The translations under genes were made by a program, and so were the position numbers. From Takakia lepidozioides (taxonomy: Eukaryota; Streptophyta; Takakiopsida; Takakiales; Takakiaceae), in the NCBI GenBank assembly GCA_030704615.1, contig CM060733.1:46376001-46440000 (forward strand): 64,000 nt of DNA, written 5' to 3'. The notes under the pieces were generated by a model. The model was not told the origin of the DNA, made no database searches, and saw nothing but the letters and a program-made list of their open reading frames with translations. Positions 10,174 through 21,022 of this stretch are shown in pieces. Numbering within the stretch: the first letter of the stretch is position 1; every line of letters starts with the position of its first letter.

Positions 10174-11131
10174 CCATAAAGAGGTGTGGTGTCCAATGGC
10201 GACAACTGAGGTGGCCCTGGTGCAATCACCGAACTTTCCTCCTCTCCTGACGGTACAAAAGCTTCTTCCCAAGCTTGTTGCACCCGTCCATCAGCAGCTT
10301 GCTGCAAATCTTTGCTCGTACCCCACAACGGGGTGTGAGCAACCATGGCAGGCAACTCCGCCGTACCATGCATGTCATCCTGCTCTGCTGGAGGTGGCAC
10401 ATCCTCTGCATGGACATTGCCTTCCAGCAACTCTCCAGGCCAACTAACGGCAGCTGTGAAGGCGGCTAGTGTTGGCATCTGGCCCCGCTGGGCAGCTGCA
10501 ATACCCCCAATGAATGTCACAGGGAGCTGTGCACGGCGACCATCCCTTGACTGCCATCCAGGCCTGTAGGATGCTGACTCCTCCCAGAAATCCAGGGTGA
10601 AGCCCATGGGGTATAACACTGCCCCACCAACGAGGACATCGTAAGAGACCGCGTCTGTCACAATGGCCTTGGCTCGCATCACTGAGCCATCTACAGGATG
10701 ATCCGGCTGCAGTCTAATAGCCAACTGATGTCGTGTCATGCCGCGAGCCTGCTCTGATCCTCCCAGAGATGTCTGTATCTGGAAAGGACAAGGCTCCATA
10801 TCCGCCTCCATGAGGCCCAAACCTGCAATAGCAGCTCTGCCCAACATCAGTGGCTGAGCTCCTGAGTCCAACAAGACCCGCAGTGGCCGGTACTTCTTCT
10901 TGCCTGCCGCTCCCCAACTCCAAAAGGCAATGGCCTCGCCTGGCTTGGCAGCTCCGTCAACCTAGTAGCTGCAGCTTGCCAGGGCGCGCCGTGGCAGTCT
11001 TGACCCTCAAATCCGAGGATCCTCTGCACTACACCTTCCACTAACTCCGCAGAAGATGAAGTGACCTCCCCACTCTCACAGAGTGTTGCTGCTAGTCTGA
11101 ACACTGCAGCTGGTCTCACCCGGCGTCGCAA
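10174..11131 (-). pseudogene. Retropepsin (aspartic protease) region of copy 1
   Basis: The active-site turn is VLLDSGAQPLMLGRAAIAGL, with the DSG of retropepsins, followed about 100 residues later by YDVLVGGAVLYPMG, which fits the second hydrophobic flap or helix element. The same stretch is readable in copy 2 at 45.2-45.7 kb, with very similar residues. The reading frame shifts near 10.87 kb, so the copy is broken. Its job would be to cut the Gag-Pol polyprotein. Confidence 0.75.
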
Positions 11132-11218
11132 TCATTGTTGCCGAGAACAGTGGGGTCTGACACACAGAGGTGGCTGCCCCCAATAACACACCGGCCGCAC
11201 TAGCCTTGGCAGCAGGAG

Positions 11219-13102
11219 TCAATGCTGCACGTGTAGCTCTCCCCAATGGCATAGTAACCTCCGCCTCGGTAACAGTCGGGCGAGAACTAGTGCCATGGAT
11301 GGCGTTGACACAGTCTCCGCCAATGTGAATGACTGAGGAAGCCTTGCCTGACGGCTTGCCTCCCCACGCTGTGGATCCAATTCCACCTCTGCACCTCGTG
11401 GCTCAGGAACTCGTGCTGCTCCTCGAGTCACGGCTGCAGCAGACTCCACCTGCTCTAGTGGTAGTGCTGCTCCGCACATAAATCCCATGCCTCCCATATC
11501 TCCTCCCTCAGGAGCAGGAGGTGGACCATCCCGCCTGGGAGCCGGTACCGCCTGAGCTATAGCCATGGCAGCGAGCCTCTGCTCTAGCTGCTGAAGCCGG
11601 TTGGCCATGCCTTGATCAACGCTTTGACCTCCGCGTCCTTGGCCATGTTGAGCTTGCCCTTGGCCTGCACTCGTGCCCGACCACCTCGTCCTCTCTGGGC
11701 TGGTCCACCTCGCCCCCGGCCACCATTGTTCCCTTGGAACTGGCCTGGGCAACTCAGGATGTAAGTCATAACACTGGGCATCTCCATGCCCATATTGCCA
11801 CAATGCCCACACTGCAACTGTGCAGGCTGTGCTTGTGCCGGCCTTCTGCCACTCTCTGGGCAATCTCTCTTGACATGGGGTCCTCCACATGTCCAACATA
11901 TCACCCCTGGTTGCTGTTGGCCTGCAAAAGATGCCACGGGCCTCTGCACCTGAGGTCCCCTGTAAGCTCCATGGAACTTGGGCTGGGCAACCTTGCCCCC
12001 CTGACCACGCTGTTGGGCAGTCCCTTGTGCTTGTGGGCTGACAGCTGTGCCCCGTACAGGCATGTCCTTACCAAATCCAATTGTAACAACTCGCTCCTCC
12101 ACCATGTTGAGCTCAATCCGCTCAGCCAGCAGAAACACATCTGCTAATGTGGGTTGGGCTGCTTGTAACAGGGTTGCATCTCGCACCCTTCTCTTGAGCT
12201 CCTTGTCCAGAATTCCATACCAAAACTGGATTGCCTGAGCTTCAGTAACCCCTTGGGTCACACTTATCAAGCGCCTCATACGAGTGTACGCCTCTCGCAG
12301 GCTCTCACTGGGTTTGCGCTGGAAGTTTGCAAACTTCGCAGCTTCTGTCCGTACACCTGGTAGTTCCTCCGCAACTCCTGGAAGAACTCCACCACCGGGT
12401 TGAATCTAGGCAACATGTGTTGTAGCTGTGGCAGGAGGAGTAGTAGCACCTTCTGAACTGGTACCACTGCAGAGAGTACCAGCACTACCAGCTCCACTAC
12501 TAGTGCTGGCAGTGGGAGCTATTGGTACTGATGCAGCTACTGGTCGCGTCATGCCTCGAGTAATGGAGATGTAGTCAGGTGACCAATACATCCTCCACTC
12601 CTCAATCTTGCTTCATGTCCTGTCCCCGCCTGAACTCGTGGTAATCGTCCATAGGCGGGCCTTCCAAATGCTGGAACAGTCCCCTTCCACGCCATGAATG
12701 GGGTGAATAGATGTGGATTGCGCATCTGCTGCAAATCACACCAGCTGTCGAACTCCTGGATAAAGTCATCCAACTCGATTGTGCCCACAGCTCCAGAGTA
12801 CCTACGAGGCCCCTTGGTAGCTCCATACATCTCCTCCATGTCGTCCCACAACAATGGCGAATGAAAGTGCACACCTGTGATATGAGCCTCCGAGCCTGTG
12901 TCTGACTCTACAGTACTTGAGGGTGGCGGTGAAGGTGGTCTGAACCGAATACGCGTCTTGTGAACCCAAAAAACTCTCACTGTTATGCCTGGCCTGTAGC
13001 CGTACTCCCCTCAAAACCCTTGGGTAACTCCGTAATGACACTCACTATGTCCACCGTGATGTCAATTCTGCTCGATGGCCTCTTCCGTGCTAAGGTGTTC
13101 AT
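11219..13102 (-). pseudogene. Gag of copy 1, frameshifted
   Basis: The start chosen is the Met at about 13102 (MNTLARKRPSS...VSVITELPKGFEGS), because copy 2 aligns with it from VSVITELPKG onward. A capsid-like region follows (LLWDDMEEMYGATKGP, ELDDFIQEFDSWCDLQQMRN, EAQAIQFWYGILDKELKRRV). Two CCHC zinc knuckles come next: CWTCGGPHVKRDC and a CGHCG... knuckle that is damaged by a frameshift in copy 1 but intact in copy 2 (CGHCGKYGHGDAQC). At least four frame changes occur. Gag would package element RNA. Downstream lies a Gln/Ala-rich stretch of about 100 codons with no domain. Confidence 0.75.
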
Positions 13103-13440
13103 CTGACACAATGTGAGAGGGAGGGGGCAGGGTGGGGGGCTAGCTAAGAAGACATGATCAGTACAAACGACCGAAGCAGTTGCTTGAAGGGGCTCCATTG
13201 ATTGAACAAATCACGCAGTTAAGACAGGATCTTGGGCATTAGGCCATCGCTGTTTGGTGGTATTCGTGACGCTTGGCACCAGACTGCGAAGTTTTCTTTC
13301 CTACACCGACCATAGCAATCCCCGACTCCCAGTTTTAAAGCTCCTGCATATGTAGAGATCCGTCCTCGGAATTACGGGTATTCCGCATGAAACATGTAGG
13401 GTACGCCAAAAATACTTGTATTTATTGAAATACATTTGGA
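13103..13440. other. Untranslated/leader DNA of copy 1 with a primer-site-like motif
   Basis: No ORF with support. On the plus strand, GTGACGCTTGGCACCAGACT (about 13269-13288) resembles the LTR-end plus primer-binding site of the neighbouring element (GTGACACTTGGTATCAGAGC). This orientation is opposite to gag. It agrees with an inversion or composite origin of this end. Confidence 0.35.
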
Positions 13441-14381
13441 GCTTTGCTTTGATCCAATTTAAATTATACAGAGCCTGTTTTTGCCATAACTTGGTCATAC
13501 AAAGGCTGTTTGACCTCAAATTTGCACAGGGACCTACAGAAAGGGAAATCTACCTATCTAAACCTGGTTTTGTTTTGGGACTCTGCTAAAATCTATGGAA
13601 TTTTTAGAGTGTGAGTGTGCCACGAAATCCCAATCCTGTTTCTAGAACCTGTGCTGGCCTATATGAGAGACAAACCTGTGGATGTACTCCCTGTATGGCT
13701 GGGGGAAATGAGGATGTAATGAAGGGCAGGTCTCTTCTCTTAGCCTGTGCACACAAGGGGACAGGATCTATGTTCCCAAGGAACTCAGACTGATTTGAGT
13801 GGAGAACAGTTGGACGAGTTGATTGCATACTGGGAGTCAGGCATTAGCAGTAGACAACAGACTGCTGTAGTTGGCATTGAGGGCCTCAATATCGCCTTGG
13901 ACAGTTCAGAACTCTGTTGGAGCCAGCATTCTGCAGCTGTAGGTGAAACCAAAGTGGGTGAAAGCTAGGCTTGGAACACAGCCAAGACAGCACCGGGGAC
14001 CAAGGTGTTCAGCCACAAGGCCGTGGTACTGGAGCAGAGGAGCAGGAGCTGCACAAGTTGTGCAATTAGACAGTGTTTGCAGTCGGACACGCGCTGCACA
14101 AGGCAACCACGAGCGGGGGTTCATTAGCGAGGACAAGTTTGTTCTGTTTGAAGGCGATGCAGTCATTCGCAATGAAGACACCCGCAACCGTCTCAAAGCT
14201 TTCGAGTTGAGAGACTATCAGACCCTACCTTTGTTTTCTTTAGTGTTCAGTGAGCGGGAGATAGCAGAGTGTTGCTTTGTCTCTACCTGGCAGAAAGAGG
14301 AGGAGGGTTGGTTAGAGCGAGCTACTGTAGCTTGGGACAAGGTTAGTGGCAGGTTTCTGGACATAGATATACCTCCTACAC
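13441..14381 (+). pseudogene. Block X: unrecognised coding block of the methyltransferase retroelement (inverted in copy 1)
   Basis: About 940 bp that is closely similar to 41563-42511. Conceptual peptides include SGEQLDELIAYWESGISSRQ, GFISEDKFVLFEGDAVIRN and EDTRNRLKAFELRDYQTLPL, then LERATVAWDKVSGRFLDIDI. No known domain is recognised. Several frame changes lie in the 13.6-14.0 kb part; from 14.1 kb to the end one frame is open. In copy 2 the block precedes gag on the same strand. Here it faces the opposite way to gag. It could be an extra retroelement gene or fragments of a captured host gene. Confidence 0.5.
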
Positions 14382-14462
14382 CTAGACTACTTTATTGTGC
14401 ATATATGTGTGGTGTGGTTTGGACAGCGATGTAGTTGTGTAGCGATATGTATGCGCACGACA
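14382..14462 (+). repeat. Terminal repeat of copy 1, right end, inverted relative to the left end
   Basis: These 81 bp match the reverse complement of 5431-5511, ending GCGCACGACA. An LTR pair would be in direct orientation, so this end is inverted together with block X. The flanks (ACAGC left, AAGCC right) are not a clear target duplication. Confidence 0.8.
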
Positions 14463-14799
14463 AAGCCCTCAACACACTCCCTCTCAATACCTAGAGCTAT
14501 GGAGGTGAGTGAGGCTCATAGAGGCTCAACTACAAGAAGATGAGTCTTCCTCAACACTCACAAGGAGAAAACCCCTTTCCCATATCCCAAGTGAGGCCTG
14601 ACACCTCACTTGGCATATGAGACCAAATGAAGTCCCAACACACAAAATATAAATATAAATATCCAAAATGTCATAATTAACAAATAGATAATTCTAGTTA
14701 ACAAGTAGGTATTTCTAGTTAACCATGACTAAAACCATGACACATCGGTTACTGGGTGTTCCCGGACACCGGATTTCTTTATAGGGCCCACCCCCGAAA
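14463..14799. other. Spacer between two retroelements
   Basis: No gene. It contains short inverted motifs (gaggctcat...aggctcaac) reminiscent of the hairpin in the fold-back arms, plus AT-rich sequence. Its last five bases (CGAAA) are the target duplication of the next element. Confidence 0.5.
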
Positions 14800-15528
14800 T
14801 GTCGCGGCCCTTTGCCTTGAGGCGGGGGGGGTCGGGACACATGAGGGGCTGCCCCTGTGGTGGGGGCAGCGGCAGTGATAGGTATGGGGGGGGGGGCTGA
14901 ATCACCCTTGAGTGTCCAAGGCACTCAAGGAGGCGGAGGCGCTCACTAGGTGGAGCCCTGCACACCGGATTGCGGTGGGGGTGGCTCCACAAGGGGTGGT
15001 GGTAGCTTAGCGGGGTCTTAGTGGGGGTGGCATAGGACTCACCATAGGGTGGAGACCTCGTGGTGGGAGTCATGGGGAGTCTTGGACTCATCACGGCCAA
15101 TGGGGTCGTGGTGAGAGGGCCAGACTCACCGCGACTCACCACCGGGAGTCGAGGGTCTTCGTGGTGGTTCGCCATAAAATGACATGGCTGGTTGTGAAAC
15201 CCCCGCGGACAGCTACAGAAGTATATATAGGGAGTAGTAACCCCGAGAACGGTGCAAGCCCGTTGGTGTCCAAAAACTAGTGAGTAAGCAAGCGAGCCGG
15301 AAAGCGACCAAAGAGTGGGGAGCTGTTCTGGACTGCCATCTACCAAAGGGAATTCCACTAGGCCCAAATAGGTGGAGGGTCTTTCGGGAGAGCGAAGGGG
15401 GACCGTTATGTCCCGGTGAGCAGCCGAAGCTCTGAGTTGGCCCGGCAGCCAGGTTGGGAGTCAGGCGCGCGCATCAAAGCGAGTAACTATGACTTGAAGG
15501 GGAGCTTACCGAAGTGAGGTGCGTGACA
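14800..15528 (+). repeat. 5' LTR of the chromovirus
   Basis: TG...CA ends, preceded by target duplication CGAAA and followed by a 2-base gap and the primer site. A TATATATAGGG motif near 15221-15231 is a plausible TATA element for transcription. Confidence 0.93.
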
Positions 15529-15530
15529 CT

Positions 15531-15542
15531 TGGTATCAGAGC
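15531..15542 (+). promoter_or_regulatory. Primer-binding site, initiator tRNA-Met type
   Basis: TGGTATCAGAGC lies two bases after the 5' LTR. It is complementary to the 3' end of plant initiator tRNA-Met and is the commonest plant LTR-element primer site. Confidence 0.92.
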
Positions 15543-15583
15543 TTAGAGTTCAGTACGCGATCGTCCTTGGGATTGGCCTCATC

Positions 15584-16870
15584 ATGGGGTCGGGCAAGCC
15601 AAAGCGAAAGCGGAACGGCCCAAAAGATGATGATCCTGGTGAGCCGATGGGGGCCGTGTCACCGAGGCGGCCGTTTGAGGAAGCGATGAATGTTTCCGAA
15701 AAGGCAAGCCCGCTCAGGAGCGGGAAGAATCCGAGGAGTCGGAGCCGAGGAATCCTTGAGAGCTCCGACAAACCAAGAGATGTCTCCCATGTCGGCAGCC
15801 TTTTGGGAAGGGTTGTTGGCGCAGTTTGGCGGGACGTTGAAAGACGTGTTGAAGGCGGCTAATGCCACTTCCACTAAGGCAAAGTTTAAGGTGAAGCCTA
15901 AGGAACCCCGCACCTTCGAGGGCGTTCGAAACCGGAAGGCACTCAAACCTGGCTCCTGGAGCTAGAGCAGTACTTCCGGCGGCCAAGTTGAGTGACGAGG
16001 ATCGGGTGGAAGTGGCTCCCACCTATTTGAGGGGCTATGCTCAACAATGGTGGCAGAAACGCCTTCACGACCGAGGCCAAGCCCGGAAACCTTGAACTGG
16101 AGTGGGTTCAAGGAATTGATGAAGAGACAGTTTGTGCCCCTCAACGCATCCTGGCTTGCCCGGGACAAGATGAGGAATTTGAAGCAAACAGATGACATCG
16201 GGCGGGGGTATGTCCAGGCTTTCAATGTGCTGTTGCTCGAAGTCGCGGACATGGCAGAACCAGAATGGTCTTCAACTTTGTGGCGGGACTGGCCCCATGG
16301 GCTAGGCGGAAGTTGGAGGAGAAGCCACCCAAGACTTTGAACGAGGCAATTGAGAGGGCTGAATGTTTCTCTCGATGTCCCTAGGGGTGAGAGACAAGGC
16401 CGTACGGAGCTGAACCACAAGAAGACCCGCGGGAAGATGACTCCTTCCGACCGGAAAAGAAGTGGGATAGGCCACGCGGCGATAATGGCACGTGGAAATC
16501 GAAGGGAGGGCCTTCACATGTCAAGGCGGCACCCGGTGATTCGAAAGGAAAAGCGGGTGGAGCGGCTTATGGCGGACAGAAGGCAACCTTTGATGGAGTG
16601 TGTTTCAATTGCGGGAGCCCGGGCACATGGCCAAGAAGTGCACAAAACCTCGACAATGAACATGACTCGGGCAACCACGGAGCTGTCGGAAGATACAATC
16701 AGTCGCGTGGTGGAAGCGGTGGTCACCAGGACTTGCAAGGTAGGCAACTCTTGTTGTGAGTTGTATCAGGAAACTGGCGCCCTGCGTAAAGGGAGTCAGT
16801 TATTGTTCGTGGATGGGATAATATCCGGAACTAACGTGTCGTTGTTGGTGGACACAAGCGGTCGCACTCC
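15584..16870 (+). pseudogene. Gag of the chromovirus, frameshifted
   Basis: The start is the first Met after the primer site (MGSGKPKRKRNG, a basic N-terminus). Capsid-like peptides occur in shifting frames: MSAAFWEGLLAQFGGTLKDV, then LNWSGFKELMKRQFVPLNAS. A CCHC knuckle is recognisable at about 16600-16645 (CFNCGSPGH...KKC), but one base is missing at the His codon, so the knuckle is broken. Without those frame changes the region would be a usual retroviral-like Gag. Confidence 0.7.
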
Positions 16871-17392
16871 TTCATGACGCCGGCGACAGGCGAAAGTTGG
16901 GACTCCCGACAAGTGACTGGGGGCCTCTATTGAGGTGCGCTCTGCCAAAGGAGAACCTCAGTTGGCGACAAGGTTGGCGTTTGATGTTCCTCTTCAACTG
17001 GGGAGTTGGGAGGGACGTGAGAACTTCACTATCTGCGAGATCGATGGAGTGGATCTCATTTTGGGGATGACTTTTTTGAGCAAATCCGGAGCGGTCATAG
17101 ATGGCCGCAAAAGAGTAGTCACGCTGCCATGTGGGAATGGTGGCGAGGTTTTACGAGTGTCGGAAACGCCCAAATCCGTGGGAGGGCAAATAAACCTTCT
17201 GTCAGCAAAGGAGTGGGCCGTGGAGGAGGCACACGAGTCCCAATTTGCTTTACATTAGAGAAGTGAAAGGAGAAGGCGATGGGGAGCCGAGCCCAGATTG
17301 GATCAAGGGGATTTTGGAGAAATACCAGGATGTGATGCCGGAGGATTTACCAAGCGGCTGCCACCGCGAGAGGAGTTGACCACAAGATTGAG
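16871..17392 (+). pseudogene. Aspartic protease region of the chromovirus
   Basis: Retropepsin-type sequence is visible: LLVDTSGRT (DTSG or DSG-like active site at the end of the previous frame) and then FTICEIDGVDLILGMTFLSK, which matches the 'DvILGmdwL' element of Ty3/gypsy proteases. Frame shifts separate the two parts. Confidence 0.65.
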
Positions 17393-18660
17393 GTGATACC
17401 GGGATCGGAACCGCCTGCCAAGGCGCCCTACCGGTTGAGCCACAGAGAGTTGGTCGAGCTGAAGACTCAGCTCAAGGATCTAATGTCAAAGGGGTACATC
17501 CGGCCGAGTAAGTCACCTTACGGAGCCCCGGTGCTATTCGCAGACAAGAAGGATGGGACGCTGCGGATGTGTGTCGATTACAGGGCTTTGAATAAGGTGA
17601 CTATCAAAAACCGGTACCCTTTGCCAAGGATCGACGACCTTTTCGATCGGTTGGCAGGAGCGAAGTATTTCAGCAGCCGGATCGACTTGCGCTCCGGCTA
17701 TCATCAAATTCGGGTGGCGGAAGGTATGAGGAGAAGACCGCGTGCAGGACAGGTATGGTTCATATGAGTTTTTGGTGATGCCTTTTGGGCTCACCAATGC
17801 ACCAGCGACATTTAGCACGCTGATGAACAGCCTTTTTCCAGGAGTGGTTGGATGACTTTGTGATCGTGTACATCGACGACATCTTGGTGTACTCGAAAAC
17901 AAAGGAGGAGCACCTGGAGCACCTCAAAAGGGTGTTCCAAAATTGCGAGAAGGGAGCTGTATGCCAAAGCTTCAAAGTGCGAATTCGGGGTCACAAAAGT
18001 GGAGTTCCTGGGGCATGTGATTACACAGGATGGATCAAAATGGATGACAGAAAGGTGAGGGCGATCTTGGACTTGGGAGCTCTCCCCTCCGACTTCGGTC
18101 CCGGGAGTGCGATCCTTCCTAGGACCACCTCCTATTACCGATTACCGGAAGATGTTCGAATTTCGCCAAGATCGCGGTGCCGTTGTCGGACTTCTGTGTA
18201 AATCTAAAGTCTGGGCATGGAACACCTTTTGTGGCCAAGCTTTGCTGAATTGAAGCAGCGGATGCGGAAGCTCCAGTCTTGAAAATCCCGGAGTTCGATC
18301 GTCTTGAGATTCATACAGATGCCTCGGACTTCGCGATTGGGGGTGTCTTATGCAAGATGGACGTCTAGTGGCTTACGAAAGTAAGAAACTGAATGAAGTG
18401 GAGCGACGGTGGCCGACGCACGAAAAAGTATGAAGGCGGTGGTGCATTGCCTGAGCTTTGGCACCACTATGTTGGTTCCAACCCAGTGAAGGTGTTCACG
18501 GACAATGTCACAGTGAAGTATTTTGCCACGCAGCCACAAGGTTGTCGCCCAAAACAACTTAGGTGGCAAGATACTTTGGGCGTGTTCGACGTGGATATCT
18601 AGTACAAACCGGGACGGGAAATGTGGTGGCCGATGCTTTAAATAGAAAGCAGCAGCTCGT
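17393..18660 (+). pseudogene. Reverse transcriptase-RNase H of the chromovirus, frameshifted
   Basis: RT reads [40 protein letters not shown] and [11 protein letters not shown] in one frame to 17767. After a frameshift it continues with the YIDD box (FVIVYIDDILVYSKT) from 17848. RNase H remnants follow in two further frames (EIHTDASDFAIGGVL near 18310 and KVFTDNVTVKYF near 18490). At least four single-base indels are needed to read through. The function would be reverse transcription, but this copy cannot make the full enzyme. Confidence 0.8.
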
Positions 18661-19293
18661 GTTGGTGTACAAGGGCGATCGGCACTCCAAAGGAAGATCC
18701 GGAAGGCCTTGCCGGAGGATGAGCTGGCTAAGTCCGTGAATGCAGGATTGAGGATGGGGGTTAATCGTAGTTCCACTTGCAAAATGGACTGCTCCGGTAT
18801 AAGCAAAAACGTCTCTACGTGCCAAAGGGAGGGATCAGAGATAGCCTCCTTGAGAGAATGTCATGATAGCCCACTTGCGGGCCACCGGAGCCAAGCGCAC
18901 TACGGCACTCTTGAAAAAGGGTATTTCTGGCCCAAACTGAGGGAGGAGGCAGAGGAGTATGTCAAGACATGCACCACATGCAACAAAACCGGAGCGAGTA
19001 CAAAAGCAAGCGGGGCTGTTACAACCCTTCCGATTCCAGAGGGGACTTGGGAAAGCGTCTCGATGGATTTTTGACTGCTTATGCCGCTATCAAAGGATTC
19101 GATGCAATCATGGTGGTGGTGGATGGTTCATTAAAATGGCCATTTCATCCCCACCAAGGAGACGGCAACGGCGCAGGAGACAGGGCGACTTTACTTCGCC
19201 CACGTCTTAAAGCATCATGGAGTCCCGAAGGATATTGTCTCGGACCGCGATCCAAAGTTTACGAGTAAATTCTGGAGAGCACTTTGGAAGAAG
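18661..19293 (+). pseudogene. Integrase N-terminal and first catalytic part, frameshifted
   Basis: The zinc-binding module is readable as HDSPLAGH... and CTTCNK, and the first catalytic Asp as WESVSMDF, immediately before a stop at 19072-19074. The second Asp occurs in another frame near 19240 (DIVSDRDPKF). The final Glu is in the next frame downstream. Confidence 0.75.
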
Positions 19294-20127
19294 ATGGGGA
19301 CGAGGCTGAAGATGAGCACCGCCTTCCGACCTATGACGGACGGCCAAACGGAAAGAGTGAATTCCGTAGTGAAGCAATTCTTGCGGAATTACGTATCGGC
19401 AGACCAATCAGACTGGATGGAACACTTAGACGCGGCAGAGTTCTGTTATAATAACACAGAACACTCCGCAACGGGAGTTTCCCCTTTCGTATTGGTCTAT
19501 GGAAAAGCACCTCTGGTGCCGACAAGTTGGGCCGCCCAGGACGTTGAGGAACCGGAAGTAGCGGCGGTACTGGAAGAACGCGAGCGTTTGTTGAAGCTCG
19601 CAAAGTACAATATTGCCAAAGCTAGGAAACGCTATGAAAGGCAGGCGAATCGGAAGCGGAGGGAAGTGAAGTTTGAGGCAGGCACAGAGGTCTGGTTGAA
19701 CATCAAGAATTTTCGACTACCTCCGGAAGTGAGTCCGAAGTTCGTACCTCCGTATGCGGGACCCTTTCGCATTCGGAAGGTTATGAATGAGGATGTGTAT
19801 GAATTGGAGCTACCGGCAAACAGCAAAGTGCACCCAGTATTCCATGTCTCCCTTTTGAAGCCTTACTTCAAAGATGAAGCGCGTCCGAATCGGCATCAAG
19901 TGTTGCGTCCGCCACCTATGCTGTTGGATCATGAAAATGAACCTGAGTACGAGGTGGAGGCAATACTTAAGTCGAGGAGGTTCAGGAACCGAGAAACGGA
20001 GTATCTCGTCAAATGGAAGGGCTATCATCATGTGAAGGCATCTTGGGTGCGTGCCTCAGAAATGGGAAACGCATCCGAGGCGGTTGCAGCTTTCGAAGGG
20101 CGACCTCAAAAGCGGAAGAAGCGTTGA
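19294..20127 (+). CDS. Integrase C-terminal part with chromodomain
   Basis: The 277-codon open frame contains the catalytic Glu region (FRPMTDGQTERVNSVVKQF), then the conserved WMEHLDAAEFCYNN, the GPY/F-type end (PPYAGPFRIRKVMNEDVYEL, HPVFHVSLLKPY), and a C-terminal chromodomain (YEVEAILKSR..., YLVKWKGYHHVKASWV). Chromodomains in this family bind methylated histone H3 and direct integration to heterochromatin. The frame stops at TGA after a Lys/Arg-rich tail. The N-terminal part of the enzyme is in other frames, so this is the intact end of a broken pol. Confidence 0.88.
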   Translation: MGTRLKMSTAFRPMTDGQTERVNSVVKQFLRNYVSADQSDWMEHLDAAEFCYNNTEHSATGVSPFVLVYGKAPLVPTSWAAQDVEEPEVAAVLEERERLLKLAKYNIAKARKRYERQANRKRREVKFEAGTEVWLNIKNFRLPPEVSPKFVPPYAGPFRIRKVMNEDVYELELPANSKVHPVFHVSLLKPYFKDEARPNRHQVLRPPPMLLDHENEPEYEVEAILKSRRFRNRETEYLVKWKGYHHVKASWVRASEMGNASEAVAAFEGRPQKRKKR

Positions 20128-21022
20128 TGGGGACATCAACCTTGGAGCGTGGGGGAGGAAATGCATGCTTAGCCCGGCTTAGCTAGCTTAGGAATCCGAT
20201 TGCAAAAACTTGTATTGTACAAAACGTGCTATAAATGAAATGGATTCCAAATGTTGTGCGTCCTATTTTGTTTGGAATGGTGATGCATGGTATGGTTGGC
20301 TAGTGTGTAGAATGCATGCAAAGTGGGAGAGGTAAATTGGGTTAATCGTGTGTTTGCGTAGTGCCGAAATCGGGTGACCCCCATCCAAGGGGCAAGGAAA
20401 CTTGCGCCTTCTTTGGGAGTTCACGTGCTAGTGCGCACCTGGCGCGTGCGCGTACTATAACTGCGCTACTGAGGGGGTTGCCTTGTAGTGCGGGCTAACG
20501 CGAAAGCTACGTGCTTCCGTTCACGTACTATAATCGTGTAACCTCGGGACGAAGTCGTAGTGCGGCTTTGGCGTGTTCCCGTACCTCAGGCCAGCATTCC
20601 AAGGCGGACCCAATTGTAGTGATTGGGGCGCACGGTTGGTTCAAGGTTATCTTCCTAGTCAAAGAGGGTTCCAGGGAACCATTGCTCAAGATGATGCCAA
20701 AAGCGGCATCATGAGCGGTCGCAAGCAATGTTGTTGCAGTAAGGCGATTCGATCCTCAGGGAGGATCGTTCCTTGGCCTTAAAGTAGGCCAAGAAGAGTG
20801 CACTGGGAGGAGCTTGAGAGGCTCCACCCTTGGCCGGGACTTGGAGAAAGTCGGCCGAACTAGCTAGTGGAGAGTAGAGCCAAGTGTGGGGTTTGGTTCT
20901 TTGCCATGGGACGCCATGGTGCGGAAACAAACTCCTTGATGTGGGACGCCACAACTTGGATGTTCGTTTCTACAAAATGGACAAGTCGATGAGGACATCG
21001 ACTCCCTGTTGGTAGGGGTGTG
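20128..21022 (+). other. 3' non-coding part of the chromovirus with two purine tracts
   Basis: A purine tract typical of the element's 3' end (GTGGGGGAGGAA, about 20149-20160) follows the pol stop. The 3' LTR only starts at 21023. A second copy of the 'GATG.GGACATC' motif (about 20989-21002), followed by GGTAGGGGTG, lies directly before it. The about 860 bp between the two has no supported gene. Confidence 0.6.

Larger units (their letters stand above)
5431..14462 (-). mobile_element. Ty3/gypsy retrotransposon with DNA methyltransferase and PHD finger, copy 1
   Basis: On the minus strand the order is gag with two zinc knuckles, retropepsin, C5 cytosine methyltransferase, RT, RNase H, HHCC/DDE integrase, PHD finger. 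RT before integrase defines the Ty3/gypsy order. The left end is a TG...CA repeat of about 85 bp (5431-5515), preceded on the minus strand by a purine tract (about 5518-5527). The right end carries 81 bp of the same sequence in the opposite orientation (14382-14462), not the direct repeat expected of an LTR element. The 13.44-14.38 kb segment is also inverted relative to copy 2 at 41.6 kb. Copy 1 is therefore rearranged or composite. gag, protease and methyltransferase have frameshifts, while pol is open over 996 codons. Confidence 0.75.

Noticed and set aside
5431-14462. DIRS-like element, because of inverted terminal repeats
   Set aside because: The element encodes a DDE integrase with HHCC, not a tyrosine recombinase. 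The inversion is better explained by rearrangement.
14715-15367. 212-residue minus-strand ORF rich in Pro
   Set aside because: It lies antisense in a GC-rich LTR, and its equivalent at the other LTR is broken; composition-driven.
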